Shown: piece after piece, positions 25,501-39,499 of the stretch
How the letters are laid out: the number at the start of each line of letters is the position of its first letter
Numbering within the stretch: the stretch's first letter is position 1
Origin: Warburgia ugandensis
Taxonomy: Eukaryota > Streptophyta > Magnoliopsida > Canellales > Canellaceae
NCBI GenBank assembly: GCA_035236585.1
Contig: CP141136.1
Location: 53,461,136 to 53,525,135, forward strand
DNA length: 64,000 nucleotides
Direction: 5' to 3'
Translations under genes and position numbers: made by a program
The notes under the pieces: model-generated
The model's input: the letters and a program-made list of their open reading frames with translations, nothing else
What the model was told of the DNA's origin: nothing
Database searches by the model: none

Positions 25501-25748
25501 AAGATCACTTAGTGCTAACTCAATGTGATTTTCAAATTTCTCTTTCTTCTTTGAAATTTTGTTTCTAAATATCCAAATTAATTTAACAATTAACTCAAAA
25601 AGGTTATTCTAACCTAATTTGTCAATGCACTCATTCAATTTTTCTCCAATACCCTTATAACATGCACTTAATAAATAAATAAAAATTATCCTATTTTTTG
25701 TAAATGCATAGATTTACTTATCAGAAATGTGTAGTTATAGGTATTACA

Positions 25749-26884
25749 TTAGTAGTGGTCCCACATTGAAAATCATTCTCCCAATGAGAGAGGGTTTCAT
25801 ACTAGGCTTCCTATGATTTTTATGAGTTCCACACATATCACATGGCACACAGATGTAGCCCACAATGAACTTTACTAATTGGCACCTCAAGGATAAACAC
25901 TAGCCGACTAGAATAATAAATCCCTAAAGTCTAAGGGCAACATATAGTTTAGCTCATCTAACAAACACTCTTACAATCATGTCCACTAAGTATTTTAGAT
26001 GTGTGATTAAGTCTTGTATATAAAATACTTTTTGTCACCATAATATATGTCAAGGTCTTTACTTAAGAAGAGTAGGAAAGCATAATCTCTGTATAATTGG
26101 AAGCATAACATGTAGCAAATGTATTAGCATGTGGATGCCACTTCCATTCTCACTTGAAGACTATCTAACGTTTATAAGGAATAAGGATCCTATGGGACTT
26201 TGTATTAAAGTTTAGAAAACTTACAAGCTTAAGACTAAGATAGTCATGACAAAACCCATCAAAAAAAGTTCATGAATTGCTCCCCTAAGCACTAGTTCTA
26301 GGTTCCGACAAATATGGTCAAAGAAATGCCCAAAACACAAGGGAAGTGGAACATGCTTCAAAGGTGATAATCTATCAAATCAAAGGCTCCTCTCCTCTCC
26401 TAAACACTACCAAAAAAATACCAAAGATCACCTTGAGCTTGAAATGTACAAAAATACTCCCTTTCTTGAACCAAGTCCCTCTACATTCCTCACTATTTAT
26501 TGTTGTGTCACTTGATTCTCCAACAATGCAAGAGATTGTTGATGCTCCCTATAGCATGCACTTTCCTATCATGTGTTAATGATAGCAAATTATTAGGTAG
26601 ATTTTTTATTTGGGCAATGGACATCATAGTTATGTTATGACATGCCAATGTTGGGCATCAACTACTATTTTGACCATATCATTGACAACTTGTTTGCACT
26701 TCTAGGTATATGAGAAAATTTGAACTATAGTGATGAGAGTAACTCTTTTCCATAGTCAATAATATCCATGTGCTTCCATGGATCAGGCAATTTTTCAAAC
26801 ATTCAAGCAAGTGTGGTGATTGAGTCACCTTCTAATTTGACATTATTGACATTCATAGTTGTTGGAAGTCCTTATTTCCATTAC
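25749..26884. other. Intergenic between the large LTR and an antisense RTE LINE
   Basis: No gene recognised. It opens with GTGGTCCCACATTG, a phrase often seen near plant LTR ends, and continues AT-rich to the RTE tail. An open frame at 26346-26579 has no recognisable domain. Confidence 0.5.
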
Positions 26885-27504
26885 TCATTATCATTGTCAT
26901 CATCAAAGTCTTATCCTGATTAGGGGTTGGTTACATGAATCTTGTTTCTCCATTTCCCTCTATGAAGGGATGGCCTCATTTAGTCCAAAAGATTTTAAAT
27001 ACTTTCCCACCAGTTTTATCCACATCTTTTTGGGCTTCCCCATGGCTTTTAGAGCTTTTGACTTTGATTTTTGGTCTCTATTGCATATATCTAAACCATT
27101 TAAGTCTACCCCCTAATGTTGTTACCCATTGGTGCTACTCCTAAGTTTTCTCTAATATTTTCATTGCAAATTTGATCATTTCTTATCATATCACTCATCC
27201 AGGTCAACATTCTCATTTTGGCCATGCTTGTACTACATATATGTTGTTCCTTAACTACCCAATACTTTGGCCTATAGAGCTTGGCTAGCCTTACAGTTGT
27301 TTATATAATTTTCCTTTCAATTTGAGTGGCACTTGCCGATCATACAAAACTCTGAAGGCACATCTCCATTTTTTCCAACCCACTTGGATTCTCTAGCTAA
27401 CGTCCCTCTCAATCTCTTTGCTCTCATCAATTATCTATCCCAAGTATTCAAACCGGTCTTTTGGCAAGACTTCTTTTTTATCAATCTTTACTGGTGGTTC
27501 ACTA
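26885..27504 (-). mobile_element. RTE LINE, 3' segment (left half of a split copy)
   Basis: Reverse complement of the 3' region of the RTE at 6712-9965. The terminal block (complement of CATGAATCTTGTTTCTCC) is followed by the GAT-rich tail near 26890-26935, then the post-RT region. It is colinear up to TTTACTGGTGGTTCACTA at 27504, where the match stops abruptly. The same LINE resumes at about 34364 with CCACTCCTCTACTTACT. The plus copy shows that these two points are adjacent in the intact element, so 6.86 kb has been inserted here. The frame is heavily decayed. Confidence 0.88.
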
Positions 27505-27620
27505 TGTGATGCCCTGCGTTTTTTGAAATAGTTTTAAATGCAAAACCCTTTTAAAAATGTATGAGTGCCATTTAATTTTGTTTAATATTTTTAAAAGATA
27601 ACAAGTATAACTTTCATTAG

Positions 27621-27912
27621 TGTAACAGACCGAGGGCCCCACCTAGCAACAATATTGTTCGCTTTGGTAGGCGGGCAACCCAGCCCCGCATGGTTTTGGT
27701 CTTCCCTCTTAGGGAAAGAGGCCTCGTTGCAAGGGAAGTCCTCAGCACTCTTATCAACAGCCTAATTTCCCCTCCCCAGGCGATGTGGGACTAATTCTCA
27801 ATACCTCCCGCTTCGTCCCTCAACCTATCTTGGGGCATCCCCTCAAGGCATCTTAGTGACTACAACAGTTCACCTTTCCCCCCTTTAGGGACATGCGTCC
27901 AATGTTTTACAG
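27621..27912 (+). mobile_element. LTR/TRIM-like terminal segment of the GATGTGGGAC type
   Basis: Starts TGTAACAGACCGAGGGCCC, contains ATATTGTTCGCTTTGG and GCGATGTGGGACTAATTCTC, and reaches TGTTTTACA at 27912. These phrases recur in many plant genomes in short LTR or TRIM elements that begin TGTAACNNNCC and carry a GATGTGGGAC block. It is clearly more GC-rich than its surroundings. The flanking pentamers ATTAG and GTTCA do not match, so the right end is uncertain. It may instead be the start of a longer insertion running to 29195. Confidence 0.45.
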
Positions 27913-27914
27913 TT

Positions 27915-28272
27915 CAACCAAATTAGAATTGGATGGTCCAAATCAAAGTAAATGGATTAGATCAAGCAGGAAACTACTTGGAGAAAGAAGAAATTGAAGA
28001 TAATCATGATACTAATTACAAAATTTGGATAAAGGAGAAAAATGGAGTTGGAATCAAATTCAAACTTCTCTAGAAAATCTATAAAAAGGGATAGCACGAT
28101 TGAAGAAAGGAGGAGGAAAGTGATAGATCCCCTACCACCACCATCACCCTCTCTCCCTTCTTTTCTCTCTCACTCCCCTTTCTCTGTTATTTCTCTTTCT
28201 CTCTCTGCTCCCTCTTGTTCCCCCTCTCTCTCGGGTTGTCTCTTCTCTTACTATTCTCTTCTTCTTCCCAAC

Positions 28273-28358
<86 letters not shown>

Positions 28359-29195
28359 AACATAGGAGAAAATCCAAGTTGGGTTTTTCATCGAAGTCCC
28401 CCGTTCCCTACATCTTCTTGTCCCTTTGCATCTTCTTCCTTGTTGGGTTTACTCTATTTACGGTTAAAATAAAAAAATCCACAAAATTCCACTTTTGCCC
28501 TTATACAATAATTCAAATTCTATTTTAATCTTTTTTTAGCTTATTCCCATTTTCTCCAATCCATGTTCTACCTATCCAGGTTCTGTGTTATTCTCAACTT
28601 AATCTAGGAACTGTGTTATCCAAACTTGCTTTATTCAAGCTTAACTAAATCAACAGTCTAGCTTTAATAAACAAGATCTCTTTATTTCTTGATCTTTTCC
28701 ATATCAAAATCCAAATCAATTCTTATAACTTGCTTTTAAGACAATTCTTAGTTAATTCAACATCCCTAATCTTCAATCTAAAAACCAAAAACTCGATCTA
28801 AGCCACCTAAAACCCAAAATCACTCTTTAGCCCAGATCATCTAAATTTTAGGAAATCTGCTCAATCCAACTCTTGGATCTTTAATTAAAAATACCAGTGA
28901 GAGATTGATGAAGGCTGATTGACATTGATGATACCAAATTTGAAGAATTTTATCATAATCAAGTTAGGGAAGTAGATTTTATTTGTTTTTTAATTATTTT
29001 TATGTCTTTTTGAACATGGATTTCTGTAAATTTTATTAGTTGAATAAATTTAAGTTTATAATTTAGTGATATTTAATTTCTAACATTTCTTTTAATTTTT
29101 GGATCTTTATATTTTATTTAAGCTCCATCTTTTTAAGTCAAGTCCCCGTGGGATCGACACATACTTAAATCAGCTACACTACAATAGGCCATGCA
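27915..29195 (+). mobile_element. Athila/Tat-type LTR, plus orientation (sibling of the LTR at 35741-37645)
   Basis: Its complement from 29195 begins TGCATGGCCTATTGTAGTGT and aligns colinearly with the plus strand from 35741 (TGCACAGGCTATTATAATAT). Shared blocks are the CCCACGGGGACTTG / CCACAAGGACTCG pair, AAATCTACTTCC and TTCATCAATCTCT. The internal (CT)n tract at 28276-28356 and the AT-rich 3' quarter fit one LTR. The 5' boundary is not clear and no target duplication was found. It lies within the large LTR at 27505-34360. Confidence 0.6.
28276..28356. repeat. (CT)40 microsatellite
   Basis: Uninterrupted CT run of 81 bp, preceded by 130 bp of imperfect CT-rich sequence (28145-28275) that looks like the decayed margin of the same tract. 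Confidence 0.97.
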
Positions 29196-29736
29196 CTTGT
29201 AGTAAAATAATCAATAAAATGTTAAAATATTATGCCAAAATAGCTAAGTTCAACTAACTAAGGAAAACTAATATTTCCTCTTCATACTTTTTCTCCTAAT
29301 TCACTCGTCCTCTGCAATCCTCGTCTTGTCTAAGCTATCTACAGCTTTAAAGGTCTCACTTAAAATGTTGTGGGAGTACATACAGCCATAAAATAGATTT
29401 GAAAACCATAGCGATTCACATGCCTAGGTGAAATCAAATGTAATAATCTGAGCAAGTATCAAATGTCCAATCCACAACTGATAATATATATCAAATGAAG
29501 TCTACAGATTTGAAGATGCTCACATATATACATAATACTAACAGATCATAAATCTAGGTGGCAATGTCTTGCCACAAGCCTCATGGGCTATGGTTTGAAC
29601 CCTCAAGGATGACTAACATGTATATTATGTCTAGCCAACATGATGATGACCTATGCACATAGAGGAAATATCACCCAACTACACTCGATCATGAAAATCG
29701 TACAGTCTACATTGACTCTCATGGAGCTACCAAATC

Positions 29737-31513
29737 TGTGACGACCTGGGTTTTCTCATTCATTTTTAAATGCAATATCTAATTCCTAAGGCGGGATGCA
29801 TCCCTATTTGAAAACCATTTTATAAAAACCATGCAATGCAGTGGAAAATCTTTAGTTTTAAACTCATTTTTAAAAACCCCGAGTGTCATTTGCTTTCATA
29901 ACAATCAAAGTAGTTTTTGAAAAACTTCAGAAATCATAAATGTTCTTCCCTAGGTCTATCCAGTCACAGCACATAGCCCAACTGTAAGTAAAAACAAATA
30001 CATGTCCAAAGGGTAGAGAGTTTACTCACATGTATAGTTGTCTCCTTTGTTTATTCACTTGCTCGTGGCACTAATATCTCCTGAGACGTCTTCTATTTGT
30101 GAGTGAAACTATCCTAAAAAATGTTAAGGATAGGGTGAGTATATACTATACTCAGTAGGAGTCTATCACTACTAGTTTTATAATGCATGCGATGTTTAAA
30201 ATCATGTGCTCTTTCAAAACATGTGCATGTCTGAACAATCAAGTTCAATATATCAATATTAAAATCCATTGTCAAACCGAAATACTAACGACTTAAAGGA
30301 TCGCATAATCCAAATCGAAAGTAATATATATATATTATAACATTATGATATGCATAAGATGCGTCATTGAATCCAACTCATGGATATCTAATATGGTATG
30401 GTCGACCAACCTCATATCATGCCATATGCAATGCAAATAAGTCCACAAAACCATAGGAGTTGGTCTTATTACTTTGGCATTAAGGGTCCATCCCTATGCC
30501 TATGGGTGTCCTAAGGTCCTAATTGGGCCTTGGTATCATTAGTTTTCCAAAGGTCTAGCGGTCACGCGCCACCATCCTATTCTAAGGGTCATGCCTACCT
30601 TTGATTGGGCCTTGATCAGGGATTTTTATAGTTTGGGTGTGTCCGCGTCGTCGACACGGACACAACCCCTTTTACGGCGCCTCAATCAGAGCTCTAGATC
30701 TCAAGTTATAAGCTTTTTAGTGTCATACATACATAAGGACCTTAAGAGTGAAAAAGCAGAATGCTAGCACGCTGTGCGTCAGTGGCATGCGGTCGACACG
30801 TCACGTTCCTTTTGGAACGTCCTATTCGTTGGGGAACCGGGACAGCCCAGGGAACTTCCCTGGGTCCTTGGTGACTCTCCAATGCTCTATTTTTCATGAT
30901 TTTTCATGCAAAAACTTAGGAAAATTGAGCCTAGGACTACTGTGAAGACGGGTTTTGAGGGATCTTGGGCATACCTGGCTCGTTGCTGGGTTTTTCTCCT
31001 CGTTTCCCCTCTAGGTTGCTTCTCCAAAAAGGGTTTTCTTCAAGTTTTTGGGCTTCCATTAGAGGCGCCCAAGAGCTCTATTTATAGAACTATATGAGGG
31101 TTCTGGAGGGGGCTCTCACCGCCCTTGAATAGCGGTAGAGAAACCTCCAGAATGGTAATGATTTCTTCTCCAATCACTGCCGTTCTAGAACCCTCTAGGG
31201 GGTTGAAGATGAAGGGTGCCTGTATCAAAACGGGTCCCTGTGTTCTGCAGGCTAAATCCGCTTTTTGTAAAAATTATGTTTTTGCCCCTGAACTTCAAAG
31301 GGCCATAACTTGCTCATTTTAACTTTGTTTTAGGTGATTTTGGTCTTGTTGGATTCCTTTTTCTGAGACGCACCTAATGGTACCACTTTTAGGGCCAAAT
31401 TTTTGGGTTCAGTCAAGATGACTAGTGAAATGACCAAAATACCCTTATTTCCAAAAAGTGAACTTTTCATTGCTAACTTGGGATTTTAATGTTATAAAAT
31501 TGGAGTCATTACA
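29737..31513 (-). mobile_element. Solo LTR, 1777 bp, with AAATC target duplication
   Basis: Plus-strand ends are TGTGACGACCTGGG and GGAGTCATTACA. The perfect 5-bp duplication AAATC lies at 29732-29736 and 31514-31518. A minus-strand TATA box is visible (CTATAAATAG at 31078-31087 complemented), so transcription would run leftwards; in that orientation the LTR begins TGTAATGACTCC and ends AAAACCCAGGTCGTCACA, as in the 43398-48195 copy. No internal region or second LTR is present, which is the signature of unequal recombination between two LTRs. It is inserted in the 27505-34360 LTR, and removing it joins CTACCAAATC to AGGATGGAAG. Confidence 0.85.
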
Positions 31514-33952
31514 AAATCAGGATGGAAGTAGTCATCTCATGATGCACACTCCCACAACTCAAAAGACATACTCTCAGTAGGTACCCTGCTCTGAGATTAG
31601 AGGCCAATTTGAACCCTCCTAGCATAGTATCTTAGGGTTTCATAACCCTCAGGACAACTAAATCTAGCAATAGGATATTATATCACACATGTGCATTATC
31701 CAAGCTCTCACCTAGATAGGTTCCAAATACAGTCACCTTCATCAGGTGAATATATACATGTGTAATCTCTATGCTCTAGCATAAGGCACAACAAAAGCAC
31801 ATAAATACACAATTTTATGAATATCATCCAATGATGAATCATACACAAGCACATAATCACATCCTCTAAATTCATAGAAGCTCATGACTTTCATTTTCAT
31901 AATCATGTTCTTGTCAATAACTTTGCATTAGCGAATAATCAATTCATGTATCACCAAACTATGTGACATAGTAGGATTTTCAATTGATTTTTCATATAGT
32001 CATTCAAGGATGCTAGATGATGGGATTTGATTGTGTCTTCAAATGTTCAAATGAGTTAATCTTTGATATATTCACATGTTTGAATAAACTTGCTATAGAC
32101 ATATTTTCTCATGCATATGCATGTTCATTACTTTTATATATGGAGTGTTTTGATGTATGAGGTATATATCAATTATTAAGATTATTACCTAATATTTTTT
32201 AATGATTAAAAGCTAGCCTAATAAGTCAATTATTCCTAAGGTTAATTGGTAGAACCTGAGTCCACATAGTCATTGAAGTTTCACACACTAGTAAATGCGA
32301 ACTGCAAAACCATTCACTAAGTATGCTATCCATGTGTTTATCATTGTTTATTTTGTTTAACCTCTAAGTGATTGAGTCTTCTAAGTATATAAACATCTAT
32401 CTAGTGCATCAAATGATAGGAATCCAATGGATTCACTAAAATTCAGTTAGAATGTCTAGTGTCACTTTCTAGTAGACAGACCTATTGTTTCAAGTCTAAC
32501 CAACAATCTAATTGTCTGATCATGTTGATCATCCTTATATACATCATTCCTTTTGAACATGCTTCATGTTCATAGAGTTTTTGGGTGTTCCAAGTGCTTA
32601 TAATTCTTCTGTTATTTATGTTAGATTGTTTGCAGAATTCAACATCATATAGTTTAGCAGTGAACCACCCCAAAAACATCTTATTCTGATCCAAAACTCA
32701 TGGTATTTGTGTGAGAATTTATCTCCTGAATCAACCATATTAAGGTTAAAATATCACGTTAAGAATTTTAATAAAAAATCAATCATTTACTACAAAACTA
32801 CAAGCAACTTTGTTAGAGGTCTTAAACCTTTCTGTAGGAACTGTTAGGAATGGTTGAGATTTAGGGGTTAATATCATGGAATTTAAGCATGATTCCAACT
32901 AGATTTTCAAGTATATCCACTATGGTAAGAATAAGAATTAATTATAGAGAAACATCATGCAATTTCATAGCAAAACATGCTTAATAATAGTAGCTAAACA
33001 ATTAAGGATTCAATACCTACTTCTAGCATTAAAACTAAATCAATAGAGGCAAAAATCATAGTTAAATCATGCTTATGCATTAACTTAATATCAAGCAAGA
33101 TTTACCATCTTAAACATGAAAAACACTTAGGTTATACATGTGAAATTATCTAATAAAACTATGAAAAACATGAAGTAAACATAACATGAACAAGCACTAA
33201 AGATCTAGGAATTTTACTATGTGTTCTAGCATCATCTTCATAAAACAGTTTTGATATTATTTTTTTTAAGAAAATCCTAGTTTGGGAAAGTTCGACGCCC
33301 CTACCTATGATCCATATTTCTCTAGTTCCTCTCATCTTCCTCCCTTTCTCCTTTCCTCCTCTTTTTCTCCTTTCTTCTTTTTCACCCTTGGCTGCAAATA
33401 GTTTCTCGCCTTCTTCTTTCCTCTTATCTCCATGTTTTACTCTCTTGTTTCTCATCTAGTTATCATGGTTTTCTAATGGTGAGATTCCCCTATTATATTT
33501 GTAGTTTCACTTCCTAAAGATTTGGGGTTGGTGACCTACTCAAACTCCCCTAGCTCACATGTTTTCTTCCATATTTTTAGGCTCCCATCTTAGTCCTTAA
33601 AACATTCATTTTCTAAACCCATTCAACACATGTTTCCTAGTCTACTTGGGTTTTGTTTTTCCTACATACACTTCACATGAAACTCCTCATCTAGACTACC
33701 CATAATTCCACCTTTTTAGAGCCTCCTATTTTGCTAACAATCACGTGCCTATGACTTGTTAAAAATATGGCTCCTTAGGTATAACTCTACTCCACATTCC
33801 ATCCTTGCTAAAACATGGTGCCTCCTCCTGTTGGGAGTGCATGCCATGCTTTCCTAGCTAAGTATGAATGTGTGTAATGAGTTTTTATTAAATTTTTGCT
33901 TGCATCTCGTTGGTTCATCACCCCTTAATCCTAGCCACTTATCTCAATTGTT

Positions 33953-34082
<130 letters not shown>

Positions 34083-34363
34083 GTTCTTAGTATAACTCAT
34101 CATAGCCATCCTTTCCTTGGATGCCTTAGTACTCATCCTAATAATTCAATCCTTTATGATTGTGATCATGCTTGGTGCAACAATCTAAGCATCCATTTCT
34201 ATCCAACTTTTTCCCAAAAGGAATGCTAAAAAAACTATGTGATGTTTTAAACTCCAAAAAAAGTCTTTTAGTCATTTAAATTACCACTTAAGCAACCCAA
34301 ATTCATTGACAAAACTAAGAAAAATAATAAACTTATTGAAGTAGAAGTCAAGGTGACACATAC

Positions 34364-35735
34364 CACTCCTCTACTTACTAAAATTGAATTCCATCTTAGT
34401 TTGGCTAATTTTAAATCCTTTAGACTCTGCAACATCTCTCCGAACTCTAGCTTTGTGTTTACGTCCTCCATTGTCTTATCAATCAAAACAATGTCATACG
34501 TAAATAAAATACACCATGGATACTCCTTATGCAAATGTTTTGTTAACTCATCCATAATTAATATAAAAATGTATGGCTAAATGCCAATCCTTGGTGCAAT
34601 CCTATAATGATAGGGAAATCATCAATCTCTCAGTTAGTGGTCCCAACTTTTGTTATCACTCTCTCACACATATCCTTAATTATGTTTATATACTCCCGTA
34701 AAATCGATTTTTGGCCCAACACCCACTATATCAACTCTCTAGGGACCCTATTATAAGCCTTTTCTAAGTCAATAAAGATCATATGAGGTCCTTCATTCCC
34801 TCCCTATATTTCTCTGTCAATTATCCTAGCATGAAACCAAACTATTTTTTCGATACACTCATCTCATGTTGTAGCCTCTTCTCAATCACTCTTTTCCAAA
34901 GTTTTATGGTATGCCTTGCAAGTTTGATCATATAATAATTATTGCAACTTTCTATGTCTCCTTTATTCATATAAATTGGCATGATAGAGCTTTTCCTTTA
35001 TTCATCTAGCACTGTCTTCAATTCTACAATCTTGTTAAATAACTTTATTAGCCAAACTACCCTAATATTTCTCATATACTTGCAAAACTATATTGGTTTA
35101 CCATTCCACCCCAAGGTCTTTCCTGATTTTATCTTTTTCAAGGCCTCTTTCACTTTAGGCATCTAATCCTGTTGTTGCAACTATATAGTCCAACATTGTT
35201 TGGGTTTATGGTTCTCTCAATTTCTATGTTCTCAAAACATTTGTCATTTAGCAATTTTTTAAAATAACTTTCTCACCTTTGATTGATCCATTCATCTTTG
35301 ACTAATACTCTTTAGTCATCACTTTTAACGTATTTAGTGTGATCTAAACCCTTACTCTTCTGTTCTCTTGCTTTTGCAAGTCTTAACACATCTTTTTCAC
35401 CTTCCCTTAATCCTAATCTATTATAGAGATCATCATACACCTTTAGTTTAGCCTCACTTGCAACTCTCTTAGCAACCTTTTTTGCATTCTTATATTGCTC
35501 AAAGTTTTCATTATTTCTAGTCCTCTGCCATGTTATATAAAATATTGCTTTCTCTTTCATAACCATTTGCACTTTTTCAATCTATACCAAGTTTCTTTTA
35601 CTGGTTCTATTTTACCTTTAGATGCTCCTAGAACATCTGTTGCCACTTTCTTAACTATCATATTGGTCTACAAGGTGTTTACTTCTATTTCATTATTTCA
35701 CTTTCCTTCTACCATGAACTTGTTTATGAATGATG
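34364..35735 (-). mobile_element. RTE LINE, RT segment (right half of a split copy)
   Basis: Minus-strand translation gives the RTE reverse transcriptase. LFTYDIVLIDKT at about 34490 is the YADD block, with the first catalytic positions altered. At 35312-35572 the endonuclease-RT linker reads YKNAKKVAKRVASEAKLKVYDDLYNRLG in two continuous blocks, followed by LRLAKAREQK. It is colinear with the plus copy at 7.9-9.3 kb. The match ends at about 35735, where an Athila/Tat-like LTR begins. The endonuclease part is missing here. Several stops mark it as inactive. Confidence 0.88.
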
Positions 35736-35740
35736 GTATT

Positions 35741-37645
35741 TGCACAGGCTATTATAATATAGCATGTGCAAGTATGGGTCAATTCCACAAGGACTCGCTT
35801 TAAGAATTTGGAGTTTAAATAAAATTTAATTATTCAAAAAAATAAAAATAAAATAACAAAAATTAATAGAAAGTGCAATCAGGCTTCAAATGTATCTAAT
35901 CAATGACAATTACAGAGGTCCAATCCAAAAAGAAAGAAATTTAACTAAAGAAACAATAAAAATCTACTTCCTTAGACTGATTATCAATAATTTCTTCAAA
36001 TCTGGGATCATAAACTTCAATTAGAATTCATCAATCTCTTTTTGATGCTTCTAATTAATGATCCACCGAATGGATTAGGCATATTCCAAAAAATCTGAGA
36101 GATCTAGGCTAGATAAGAAATTTGAAATTTGGATAGTTTAGATCACTTTTTGGAGTTCAAATTAAATATCAGAGATGTTAATCAAACCAAGGGATGTCCT
36201 AAGAATGTAATCTAAAAATTAATTAAAGATCTGATGCGAAACAGAGAAGAAATAAAGAGAGCTTTATTGTTAAGGCTAACCTGTTGATTAAGTTAAGCCT
36301 TAATTAATTCAATTCAGATTATGCAGTTCCTTGGTAATAGAACACAGACAAAATAAAACTAGAATAGAAGCAGGGATATAAAGGAAATTAAAATGAGGGA
36401 CACAAATGGAATTCTATTAAAGGGCAAAGGATAAAACTGAAATTTGAAGAGAATTTCATATTTAAAGGAAATGGAAATAGGGAACCCATAGAGGATGATG
36501 GTGACGCTAGAGAAGAGAGGAGTATTAGTCATATGGTGCAATGAAGAAGTAGGGGGGTGTGCGATGAAGAGATGGGGCAAACGTCAGTGCCTGGTCAGTG
36601 TCGACTAGCAGAGGTAGCAAGGCAGTGGAGTGAAGAAGCACAAAGAGGATATCGACTCAAAAGGAGAGTGGAGCAGAGGTGATGGGTGTGGTGAAGGAGA
36701 GAAGCCTAGAAGGGGTGCGGTGAAGAATTGGGCTCACCGATCAATGCTGAGAATTCTAGCCAGTGCGAGTGAACAGGACATAAGAGGGGGGAGATGAAAC
36801 AGAAGGGACAGAGGGATGAGAAGAGGGAGAGGAATAGGGAGTGGGTTTGATCGGAGATAGGGAATGGATTGAGGTGGATTTTGTGCTAAAGGGAACCTGG
36901 GCGTGATGGAGATGGTGCCTAAAATGGATGGTACATTAAGCAAAATAGAAATGGGAGAAGGAGAACGGTGTGATATGGTGGAAAATAGAAGCAGCGACCA
37001 AGCACTGCTTGGTGCATGTTAGGCCATCAACTATTAAAAGAGAGAAGGAAACTAGAGGAAAGAAGAATTATTGTGGAAAAATGATGAACAAAGAGAACTG
37101 GGAATCAAAAAATGATGAACAAAGTGCAAGGAAAGCAAAAGGAAACAGTAAAAAAAAAAAAAACCTCACCCCCCTGTCCCACAGTTCCCTCTTATAGCTT
37201 TCCCTCTTTCTAAAGTCTTCAAGCCTTTGAATTTTGAGGAGTTAGTTTTCCACGAGGAAACTTCCTCTTCATTCCAAATCTTATCCATGATCTCCTCTCC
37301 CCTTATTAGAACTCTCTTTTTTTCTTTTAGGAAACCATCCAATCTTGCTTCGTGAGTGATCTTGCTCATTCAATGCCCCCTTGGATTATCTGCACCATTA
37401 ATTAGTTGTTCAAACCATGATTTATTTGATCTAAAAAATATAAGACTAGACTAGAGTCATCTAACCATACATTAAGCATCTGATTAGCTTGAATGATCAT
37501 CTAACCATTAATTTTGACAATTTACGGTTGGATGGTCAATTTGAGCTAATTTCATATATTATCTAAAAATCATCAAATTGATGAGTTAGATCTTCTAATT
37601 AAATTCTAAACTAAAGATCTTTTGGCCAAAATTAAACACTTAACA
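35741..37645 (-). repeat. Left (3') LTR of the Athila/Tat-like element
   Basis: 1905 bp. In element orientation it starts TGTTAAGTGTTT and ends in GCCTGTGCA. The segment 37142-37645 is repeated at 41285-41790, which defines the LTR pair. The end carries the phrase CAATTCCACAAGGACTCG, complement of the usual gypsy LTR end phrase. A related LTR lies at 27915-29195. Confidence 0.8.
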
Positions 37646-39499
37646 CACCCCCCAACCAACATTTTCTAGTCCTAAAAAAAAATTCAAAAAATCTTCTTCT
37701 TTTTTTCAAAACTAATACAATGTGCCACGTTCGTAGGTACTCACAATTGCATTTAGCATATGCAGCAAGCCCTTGTAGTGAATATGCCCTCAAATTTCAA
37801 TAAGATTGAGGACCCTATTTTATCTTAGAGAACCCTCATTCATTAGCATTCTATTAGTTTTTCACAACTTAATGAAGAAGATTTGATAATTTTACACATC
37901 ATACACATATTAAAGACATTTTATTTGAGTTATTTCTCAGAGTGCATGTGTATGTGTACAACCACATAAATCTTGACTTCTAACTGGATATGCTTAAATT
38001 CCATTAGAAATATGTCTTGACCTCAAATCTCATAGGTATACTCTCCAAATTAAAACTCTCAGATAAGGGGTTAAACATATTTCTCTCATTATGTGATCGT
38101 ATCCAACAAGCAATGGTTCCCATAAATCTTTTGAATGCTCAAGAATGGATGTTATCGCTAAGAATATTAGGGGTATTTTACCTTACTTCCTTGTTTTTAT
38201 CTCCTCTTTAAGGCTATATTCCACCTAAGATCAATAAGTCTTTAACTAGGATTAAACATAGGCTTGGGACAGATTCAGAAAAGACAGGTATAAAGATTTC
38301 ATAGGTTCAAAATTGAGTAAAGGTCTTCTATGATTATCTGTTAGGACAACTTTTCTATTGGGTTGTACTTGAAATGAATATCTCTTTCATATTTTTATCT
38401 TTCTCTTCAATTTCAAATTATTATTTTTTGGAAGAATAACAGCTAATTTCACACTTCTTTGACTTTTTGTCCTATTTTTTAACTTTCTCTACCAACTCAA
38501 TTCATTTTGACAATGGGTAATGGATATTTATTTTACTAACTTGTTATGGGTTAAGGTAAATAGGGTTAAGAAAGAAAAGGCTTGATAATAGGCTCAAAGG
38601 GGCTAATTAGTGGTACAATATACTAGGTAGGCTTTATATCTCTAGGCTGAGCAAGAATGGGCTATATCATTTCCTAGGCTTCCTAAAGCCTATCAAATTC
38701 AATAATTTTTTTGGAAATAAAGTTATTACTTCTATTTATTCTTCATGTTTAACCAAAAAAAGGATAAAAAGATCATACTAAATTATATACACTGAGGAAA
38801 TTGTGGAATTACTTATAACTCTCTAAAAGAAGATAGTCTCAAAATCTCACTAGGTTATAGGTCTCCACTAATTTTCCTTAAGATCTCTAAGTCATACCTC
38901 TCTATTAGTCTTGGCTCTGTGCTGTGTTTAAATGAATCCCAAGAATTAATTATCATAAAATATTTCAACACATGAATAATACGTAAAATTAATCATATGC
39001 ATTCCCATTAAGAGGTGAAAATCATGGAATTATTAAGTTCTGAACATCTAGTTCTCATCACAGTAAGGAAATTCTACCTTAAAAGTTTTTTTTCCAATTT
39101 TTTTTTTTCAAAAGAATCAAGAAAAGTTAAGAAAATTCAAAATCCTTATATGCATCTACACACCCCAACCTAAATGAAACATTGTCCCCAATGTTTGAAA
39201 ACATAGCATCCTATATGGAAATTGAGTGATGTAGACTCTAAAACCTTAGGTTGCCTCCCAGTAAGCACTAAGTTTAATGTCATCAACCAAACATTAACAA
39301 TTAAATTTACAATGTGTAAGACAGGCCTTTAGTGGATCAAAGGTAGATAATGATGGTAGAACTTCTGGAATTAAATCTTCAATCATGTTGTAAGAATCAA
39401 GAAGATGTAATTATTGATGGTTAGCGTTGAAGACATTGAGCTCAACTTTCATATTGCTAAAGGATAATTGTAATACGCCATTTCTATAGTTTATGATTG

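Larger units (their letters stand above)
21080..25748 (-). mobile_element. Large solo LTR-like element, 4.7 kb (Del/Tekay-like)
   Basis: The left end reads TGCAACATCCCAGGTTT, complement of the AAACCTGGGATGTTGCA type of 3' end seen in the other large LTRs. The right end, complemented, starts TGTAATACC and continues CACATTTCTGATAAGTAAA, matching the start of the 43398 element (CACATTTCTGAGAAATAAA). It is therefore in minus orientation. The block CACTTAAAATGTTG at 21556 also recurs at 29348 inside the 27505-34360 copy. No pol or gag coding was seen. The flanking pentamers (CCAAT and TTAGT) do not match, so a clean target duplication is not shown. It may be a solo LTR that has lost its duplication, or part of a rearranged element. 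Confidence 0.6.

Noticed and set aside
21080-25748. A clean target duplication for the large LTR
   Set aside because: Adjacent pentamers are CCAAT and TTAGT; they do not match, so I did not claim one.
26346-26579. 77-codon plus-strand frame that could be a small gene
   Set aside because: No domain, no supporting signals, and it lies between two transposon remnants.
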